From contig CM033408.1 of assembly GCA_019426215.1 (NCBI GenBank), forward strand, positions 10,481,077-10,545,076: a stretch of 64,000 nucleotides of DNA, written 5' to 3'. A program made the translations under genes and the position numbers. Position 1 is the stretch's first letter, and every line of letters begins with the position of its first letter. The notes below the pieces were generated by a model, which saw nothing but the letters and a program-made list of their open reading frames with translations, made no database searches and had not been told where the DNA came from. This document shows, one piece after another, positions 56,905 to 64,000 of the stretch. This DNA is from Buddleja alternifolia. Taxonomy: Eukaryota; Streptophyta; Magnoliopsida; Lamiales; Scrophulariaceae.

Positions 56905-58550
56905 TGTTAGGGTTAATGTCCTCAAATGCCACTAGAGGAATAGTAAATATAAGGACATTATGAATTTGTACTTGTTTATTATCGATAAAAAGGCAATTAG
57001 TTGTTTGCTTTCGAATTGACATTTATTTATTGTAAATCAACTATAAGTCCATGAACACAAGGGTAAACTCTCTAAGGCACTAGAGGGGTTTGATACTTGT
57101 ATACTAAAATAGTCTGCAAGTCAATGATTTCCAATTGGGCATTGGAAATCATGAAGACTTGTATGATATGAATCTTTGACGAGAAAAGTGCGCGTCAATC
57201 ACTAGGAAGTAGTGAAGAATATCATAGGTGCACTGATGGAGATAGTGGTACTCAAACATGATTCACATCGATTCTGTCACATGGGTTGTCATTCTTTGAC
57301 AGTCCATGACAGAATTGATTAATTGTAATAGGTGTGTCTGAGCTATAGACTTGAGGAATCGAGTTGAAGATATGCTTGTGACATTAGGTTCGTCATTAGA
57401 GTATCTAGACCCAATTCACCTTTTGGTGGGGTCAACCTCGAACTGCAATCTAATGGGCAAGTAGTAGTCTTAACTGATATTCAAGATGGGATTCATTCCC
57501 TCGTAAGTGAACGAGAAATTATCCTATGCATTTATAAGTACACTAGATCCTAAAGTCTTTGGCCAAAGCATTAAATGATTTGAGCTTGTTATAAATAAAG
57601 CATAGTATCAAGTTAGTGAGTTTGACTAAAAACTATGACTCTCACTTGATCGGGATAAAGAAACGAAGAGTTTATATTCACACGGTATTTACAAAGGAAA
57701 GGTTAATAATTATCTAATCATTTCATCTTATTTGGGTTAAAATATGGACCACTTGACTGGCTAGGTGGGACCCATATTAAATGGAATCCTCTCATTGCCA
57801 AATATAGATGAACCTAAAGAGTCACGATTAAAAAGGAAAAAATTGATGAAAAATGGAACATTTTTTGTGGAAAGATTTTAAGTATTGGATACTTAAAATT
57901 AAATAAATAAAATTAATTGTTTGAGGAAATAAGTTAATTTATTTATGATTTAATTAATAATATTTCTTGGAGAAATAAAATTAATTAAATGAGTTATCTA
58001 TTATTTAATTGAATTAATTAATTGGATTAAGTTAATTAATTAATTAATAGAATAAACTAAGCAAAAAATTAATACACCATGTGGCACAGTAAGCCATAAA
58101 AGGGGCGGCCACTAGGAGTAATTAATGGTCTTAGTTTGAGTCCAAAGCAATGACTTAAGTGATAAATATCACATTAGTCAAAAGCTTAGGTCATAAGTTG
58201 TATTACAAACACCACAAGAAAAATTCCTCCTCCCTTTCTCTCTCCTAGCCGTCACCCACTGTAGAAGAAGGAGGAAGTTTTTTTTTCATCAAGTTATTCC
58301 GGCGAGACGATTTATAGGCAGCACACATGGACTGCTTGGATCAAATATCTTTCAGCAGGAGATTTTTCGCGAAGAATTAAAGAAGTCAAATTCGTAGGAT
58401 TTGTCAACCACTTCACGACAACGGGTAATTATGTTAAATCACTATCATACATACGTGTGAATTAGTCCTGGGATTGATCCGGTTACGGGGAAAAACCATA
58501 AAAATTTTAAATTCCGTTTTCAGCTGTGTTTGGTGTTTTTTCCCCCAACA
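56905..58550 (+). repeat. 3' LTR of D
   Basis: 1646 bp, TGTTAGGG to CCCCCAACA. It keeps the section missing from the 5' copy, including CACCTTTTGGTGGGGTCAACC near 57418 and AAGTCTTTGGCCAAAGCA at 57553-57570. Confidence 0.95.
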
Positions 58551-58555
58551 CATCC

Positions 58556-59204
58556 TCCCGTGTCAATTGTTCAAGCTTGCTCCACACAGTTCTTGATCAA
58601 ACCCCACTGTAGAAGTGTTGCACGAGCTCATTCAAAGTGTAGTTATGGTCTGGGCACTTCCTGATCATACCCTTGTATCTAGCCCATATCTCAGCTAATG
58701 ACCCATTCTTCCTCTGCCTAAATCCCTTTAATTCACTCTGGAGTTCATTAATCTTCAAAGGTGGAAAGAACCTATCCAAGAATTCCTCAACAAGATCGTC
58801 CCAAGTCGTGATGGATTGTGAAGGGAGAGACCTGTACCATATGGTTCCTTTGTACTTGAGGAAAAAATGAAAAAGGCGAAGATGGATAGCAACGAGGTCC
58901 CTTGGGTGGAATTGCATGGTGAGTATAATGTTTTTGAAATTCTCCAAGTGATCATGTGGTGACTCACTCAGATCTCCATAGAAAGGATCATTCTAGACAT
59001 GCTGAACAAGTTTGGAGGAATGTGAAAATTGAATGCATAGAAATTTGGCAACACCAACGGTCCTGATATAGTATATACTCGTGGTGGTAGGCTACCACAA
59101 ATGGATAGAAGCGGTACTGTTGTTTCTGGTTGCATAGCTTGAATGATGTTTTGCAATGATATTTGATTCTTCAGAAGGTTCATATCCGGGAAGTTTGCAG
59201 CCAT
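58556..59204 (-). pseudogene. gag, N-terminal half, element E
   Basis: ATG at 59202-59204 starts AANFPDMNLLKNQISLQNI; the gag domain follows with IWYRSLPSQSITTWDDLVEEFLDRFFPP and GSLAEIWARYKGMIRKCPDHNY. A stop near 58968 and another near 58597 break it. Continues at 40151 beyond copia D. Confidence 0.85.
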
Positions 59205-59328
59205 AGTCCTAATGTAAAAGCAAACCAAAAACAAAATTAGAATTAAAACTAGAAACGAAAGCAAAGAATACTAAAAAAAGAAAAATTATAAAAGCTTGAA
59301 ATAAAAATGAAAACTATAATTAAACAAG

Positions 59329-59347
59329 TTTCCGGGAATGACGCTAA
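59329..59347 (-). promoter_or_regulatory. degenerate primer binding site of E
   Basis: TTAGCGTCATTCCCGGAAA on the minus strand aligns with the Asp tRNA-type site of C with several changes and lies five bases from the LTR. Confidence 0.55.
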
Positions 59348-59802
59348 AATCTTGATACAGTAGAAATCTACGTGTTTGTACAGCAAGAGTACTGATCGTG
59401 CAAGTAATAAAGTAGATTTTTAAGTCCGAATGTCGATCCCACAGAGACTGGTATTTTAGAATTAACGATTTTAAAATAATAAAAATCAAACTAAAACAAA
59501 GAATTATAAATAACTAAAAAACGAGGATTGGCAAGCAAGCAAGAATCAAATGAAGAAAAACAACTAAGGTGCATGCATTGACACAAATTAATCAATCGTT
59601 AATATAAAGGCGTTGACAATATTATTAGACTATTGTTGTTAAGGTGGAATATACCTTAATTAATCATTAATCGGTGTCTCGTGATAACAATCCTATACTT
59701 AATTAATGGCTCTCAAAGTATCTCTATCCGAAAGTTTAATTAACAAGCATGCATTAAAGAACTAGAATTTCCCCAGAAAAGCTGGCTAACTTCACCCGGG
59801 AG

Positions 59803-60287
59803 CTATGATGCACGGATACTCCTAAAATCAACCCCGTGCAATATCGCATCCGTATCGTACCCGTATCCGGCACAGATACTCTTGGATACCGTGTCCAGAT
59901 CATTTTTGAAGTGTCCAAAAATAAAAATAAAAGAAAAAATTTTGGATGCCGTATTCGACACAAATTTGGATTATCCGATACGTTTTGGATACCAGATAGA
60001 ATAGTTGTTTAATATTATATAATACTTTTTGGACTAAAATAGGAAAATAGATAATATTTTCAGTTTTTTGTTAAAAATTAACACATAAAAATTAAATAAA
60101 TGACAAAGAAATTTATAGAACTAGATAAAATTTTATTTATATCAATGAATTTATCAAATCAAATTTATTTTTATATATTATACATGCATATATATAGACG
60201 TATCCTCGGCGTATCGTATCCTAAAATTTTGAGATTTTCCATATTTCGTATTCGTATCGTACTCGTATCCGTATCCGTGCATCATAG
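59803..60287. mobile_element. MITE-like DNA element in E's LTR
   Basis: Perfect 17-bp terminal inverted repeats CTATGATGCACGGATAC (59803-59819) and its complement (60271-60287) bound 485 bp without coding capacity. Flanking CCCGGGAG (59795-59802) and CGCGGGAG (60288-60295) look like an 8-bp duplication with one mismatch, fitting hAT; Mutator-type is the alternative. Subterminal CGTATCC/CGTATCG words are repeated on both sides. Confidence 0.85.
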
Positions 60288-60814
60288 CGCGGGAGTCTTT
60301 AACTATCTCAAGGGAAACTTCTATTTAAGGGTTATGTGATGATCCTCTTGAACCCTAACTTATCTTCTCTCGAATGGCTAAGTTGGGCAATTTATTATAC
60401 ATGTGATGGCCAAATACACATGAGCATTAAACTCAAGATGAAGCCACAAAGCAACAATTAAATTAATACGAAAAACTAGCTTTATGTATCAAATATCATA
60501 ATTCAGCCTAAGCATGGCCTTAATCTACAAATTTAGCTACTCATAATCATAAAAAATCAACTAAACAAAAGATTCATGTTCATAAACGAAAATAAATATA
60601 AGCTAATAAAACTCCCTATGATTTGATGGATGATGATCTTCGAATTCTTCATGTTGTTCCTTGCCTTCTTGCACTCCAAAACTCATGTAGAAGTGTATAA
60701 AAAGTCGAACCCTAGGTATTGGAACAAATCTGATATATATAAGGAAGGAATGGAAGACTCCAACTTGAATTAAACTTGAAAATTTCCAAAACTACTGCTG
60801 CCGACCCCTATTTT

Positions 60815-60911
60815 ACCACGTTCGGGTGTCAAATGCAGAGGCTGAATTTTTTTGAGTGCAGAGGTGACGTACGAACCTCAGGAATCTCACATTCGGAGGT
60901 TGGAGTCCGAG
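60815..60911 (-). repeat. degenerate ACGTTCGAACG array in E's LTR
   Basis: Minus-strand copies include CCCGAACGTGG (60817 region), GGTTCGTACGTC and CCTCCGAATGTGAG. Starts ~180 bases from the LTR 5' end and lies upstream of the TATA box, as in A. Confidence 0.6.
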
Positions 60912-61091
60912 TGCTCTTTTCTTCTAACTTCATACATTTTTTGGCCTTTTTCCTCGATTATAATAATTTCCATTCTGAAACTCACTTAACCAACACTTTA
61001 AAGGCATATGCATGTGGCATAAAATCATGCATAAACCAATCTAAATCACATGAATACCGAGCTTAAAAACTCGTAATTTCACGACCTATCA

Positions 61092-64000
61092 ATAGATCCG
61101 GAAATTCTTTTCTAACTTCAAAATATTTTCGTACCACAAAATTTTTTTGAACACTGACGGTAAATCTTAATCGCTCAGACAAGCATTTACTGAAAATAAT
61201 TTTATAAAGATAACTTAGATACAAGTTTTGAGCGCTTAACTAAATTAAAGCTTATAGCTTTCAATTCTTATATCAGGGTTACCACATTGGAAATGAATTT
61301 GATCTTCTTTAAAACCGTTCAGATATCAATTAGTCATTTTGCTTGTTTGTCAAGTAAAACTTAGTTGTTTTGATTATATGCTTTTATGTAAGATATGCAA
61401 AGTTATAAAAGTAATAAAATTGTAAAGTAAATGACACAAGTCTTTGTAAGATTAACAGGGTTTATGTAATCCCAGCTACGTCCTTTTTCTCCTTTTGCAC
61501 TTGGAGGCAATCACTAAAATGATATTCAAAGCATCACACATAATGCATCTACAAGATCGTGGATATGGTGAAAACAATCTTCAGTCTCTTGATCACACAG
61601 ACTTCAACGCCTAAGATACTCTTAAATATCAAGCTTCTTTCACACAAAAATATGGCCTGATCTTCAACATCTTCTTCACACAAACGACGGTTGGAGGGCT
61701 TTTTGTCTCTAGGGTACGTTTGTTTGGTTTTGAAGTTCAAACAACTTATGGTTGTATTTGTTTCTATTTTGGAGGGTCTTTTTGATGAAAATTTTGGTGA
61801 AAAATTTTATTGGGAGTTGTGTACTTTGGTGAAAATTTGTTTGGTTTTGTGTTTTATTTTATTTTCAAAAGAGACAAAAGTTATTGTAACAGTCAAATCA
61901 CGTAAGTTTTTGTCTAAAAAGTTATGTTTATAATTAGTTAATGATTGAAAAATATAATATAAAATTTATATGATAGTAATATTATGAATATATATATATA
62001 TATATTGTAGTTTATGTGATTAAATTTATAAGATTTATGTGTATAATTGTGTATATACATATGTGTGTGAATTTTAAAGTATTATATAATATGTATGTAT
62101 ATGCATATTAAATTTTTTGCTCATATATATGAAATATATATAAATATGTATGTACATGTCTATACATATGTGTGTAAATTTATGTGTATATGATCATCTA
62201 TATTAGTTATATATACAAATATATATAAGCATATATATACTTATATAATTATCTCTATAATCGTGTATATATCTTTTTAGTCCCTCCAAATAAAGATAAT
62301 ATAGCGTTCATTTACTATTTGAATGACACGAAGTTATTTAATTACTTTAATTGAAACAACAAATACTTTGAGTTTTGAGCAGATATAATTAAAATATAAT
62401 CCACGCCACCTACTCAAGTTGCTTGATTCGAAGATATAATTGATGGATTTTGGATTAACTTTTCCTCTACCCACATATGTCTAGTTGGGTTGAATTCTCG
62501 ATACAAAATCGTCCAAACCCAGTGGTACACACCTTTAACCAATAGAAATATAGATGAACAAAACCAAACAAAAATTCTTAAATTTTAAAGGGTAAAATGC
62601 ATAAAATTCCCTGTGTTATATGTTGAGCAATATTCTAAATTAATAAATTTAATTCTTTACATTGTTATTAATATTAAACTGATTTAGTGTAAACAAATAT
62701 GTTAAATATATTTATCTTTTCTTTAGAGAATTAAAAGAAAAGTAAGAAAGAGAAATATTAAAAATTCAAAAAAGCAAGCCAAAAGTGGAGAAGAGTGTAG
62801 GGTGACGTAGGCAACGTAAATGCAGAGAGAGATGCCATGCCACAATGTCTAGGCTAAAAGCTATCAGAAATGTTTGGCCAGAAAATACCTGTTTGGTGAA
62901 AAGTGGATAAGCCAAACAAGTTTTGCCCAAAAATTTGGCCAAAATGTGGTTTCAAAATAGAAACAAACAAAGCCATATATCTCAATAATAGAGCAAGGTT
63001 CTTCTAAGGAAGAGGTTTGAGATATGGAGATTTGAGCTTTTCTTGGAAGTGTTTCAGACTTTGAATGCAATAAAAAAAACTTCAATATGTGCGTACATGT
63101 ATGTTTTAAGGTCCGCTGTGAAGTCCTATTTATAGGCGATTTTTGGGAAAAGTGTCCGTTGGGCATATCCTCTGGCGCGTGACTTACACTCAGGCGAGTG
63201 AACCATTTTCGTCCTTTGTTCTTTGAAATTCCACTGCAAAAAGTTGGTGAGGCAGACACTTATGCTGACAGTCCAATCAGATAGGCTTATCCGTATGTTA
63301 TTAGTCCTTATCACATTTAATGCTCTTATCAAACATTAAATGCATTTGAAATTAATATCCATTGGAAAGAAAAGTCCGTTATTGATTGCATTTAAGTCCT
63401 TCTTGGCTTATGATTTATTTTAGGTGAATGTTATCGCTTTTGGACGCTCATTCAATCCCTAAATGATCTTCAGTGGTTGTTGGACGCTTAGATCAATCTT
63501 CATCTTCTTTTTGACTTTGGGCGCTGATATTCAACTTCAACTTGATAGATTCACCTATAATTCTATCGACGCTTAAGCATCCGATACTTAGCCTAAAATC
63601 TAAAAAGATAAAAATTAAGCCTTATACAAATTTTCAACACTTATACATATTTTCTATTGAAAAACAAACTTACATAAGTTTTGGGGTTTAACATAAAATT
63701 CTATCATGTCATCATTAAAACATCTAACATGAAATTTCCTAAAAATGTATATATGTATATGTGTGTGTCATAAAAAGTCACTTTTTTCATCTTTTAATCT
63801 TTGTCGTTAACAACTGTGTATATATTATTTTACACGTTATTCTATTTATCATAGTACATAAAATTATATTGCATTCTAGATAGGATAACTTTTAAAATGC
63901 CTTAATTATTTTGGCTACGTCATCACTTCTTGATTTTAAAGTAGAGTTGAAGTTAAACACAAACCTAACATACGAAATTGTTTTAAAAAATCATTTATTA
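61092..64000. other. AT-rich flank beyond E, no gene recognised
   Basis: I see no protein domain, tRNA or LTR pair. There is TA-rich microsatellite sequence at 61985-62290, and partial inverted arms at 61748-61772 and 62952-62976 (21 of 25 matching) that could bound a decayed fold-back transposon. The open frames on either strand have no recognisable similarity. The sequence at 61440-61700 and 63000-63560 looks transposon- or LTR-like in composition but has no partner here. Confidence 0.5.

Larger units (their letters stand above)
40157..58550 (+). mobile_element. Element D: Ty1/copia retrotransposon split by element F
   Basis: LTRs 40157-41469 and 56905-58550, perfect target duplication CATCC (40152-40156 and 58551-58555), PBS, leader, gag, protease, integrase, then F (45507-55130), then reverse transcriptase and RNase H, polypurine tract and 3' LTR. 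Inserted into E's gag. Frames hold several lesions. Confidence 0.95.
39527..61091 (-). mobile_element. Element E: Ty3/gypsy Athila/Tat-type remnant
   Basis: Only the 5' LTR (59353-61091), degenerate PBS, and gag (59204-58556 continuing at 40151-39535) remain. Copia D interrupts gag at CATCC. Copia B adjoins its left edge at 39526, and everything downstream of mid-gag is lost. LTR and gag resemble element A more than C. It is the oldest layer of the right half. Confidence 0.85.
59353..61091 (-). repeat. 5' LTR of E
   Basis: Plus-strand ends TGATACAG and CGACCTATCA, 1739 bp including a 485-bp inserted MITE. Related to A's LTR: both begin TGATAG on their own strand and share the CGATCAGT-CTCTTGCTGT stretch near the 3' end. 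Minus-strand TATA box at 60733-60742. Confidence 0.85.

Noticed and set aside
62864..63259. 131-codon open frame on the minus strand in the right flank
   Set aside because: No recognisable domain, it overlaps the inverted arm of the possible fold-back element, and composition gives no coding signal; probably a chance frame.

Overview
This window is plant nuclear DNA that consists almost wholly of LTR retrotransposons inserted into one another. I found no host protein gene, tRNA or rRNA. The Ty1/copia elements use an initiator-Met-type primer site and the Ty3/gypsy elements an Asp-tRNA-type primer site. The gypsy elements also carry the extra post-pol reading frame known from plant Athila/Tat-type elements. 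Sequence is AT-rich, so a eudicot is likely; I cannot name the species. Almost every coding region is broken by stops and frameshifts, as expected in old heterochromatin.

Layout. (A) 1-6859, plus strand: 3' part of a gypsy element with gag remnant, protease, a large pol deletion, the extra ORF (aORF) and the 3' LTR. (B) 6861-14041 and 37819-39526, plus: a copia element whose 5' LTR lacks its first ~412 bases. (C) 14042-37813, minus: a gypsy element inserted in B's 3' LTR (duplication AGCAT). C holds a solo LTR H (18999-20792, plus, duplication GTATG) and a copia element G (22420-32262, minus, duplication CAACA). (E) 39527-40156 and 58551-61091, minus: 5' LTR and gag of a gypsy element related to A. 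E was hit by B on the left and by copia D (40157-45506 and 55131-58550, plus, duplication CATCC). D contains copia F (45507-55130, minus, duplication CTAAA). E's LTR also carries a 485-bp DNA-transposon-like MITE. From 61092 to 64000 is AT-rich flank with no recognisable gene. Order of insertion: E before B before C before G and H; E before D before F.

The most interesting material is noncoding. (1) All four copia leaders (PBS to gag) hold arrays of stem-loops. In B, D and F three successive hairpins place a GGTTGCAA or GGTTGCGG word against the 3' arm, and the arms differ between families by compensating changes; a further hairpin with a TGGGAG loop lies just before gag. This looks like a selected RNA signal for packaging, dimerisation or translation. 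(2) The gypsy elements carry family-specific CpG-rich palindrome arrays: AACGTTCGAACGT-like in A and E, GGCGCCTAGGCGCC-like in C and H. They sit in the same places: late gag, between pol and the aORF, and in the LTR starting 180-192 bases from its 5' end, upstream of the TATA box. That resembles a binding-site system that diverges with its element.
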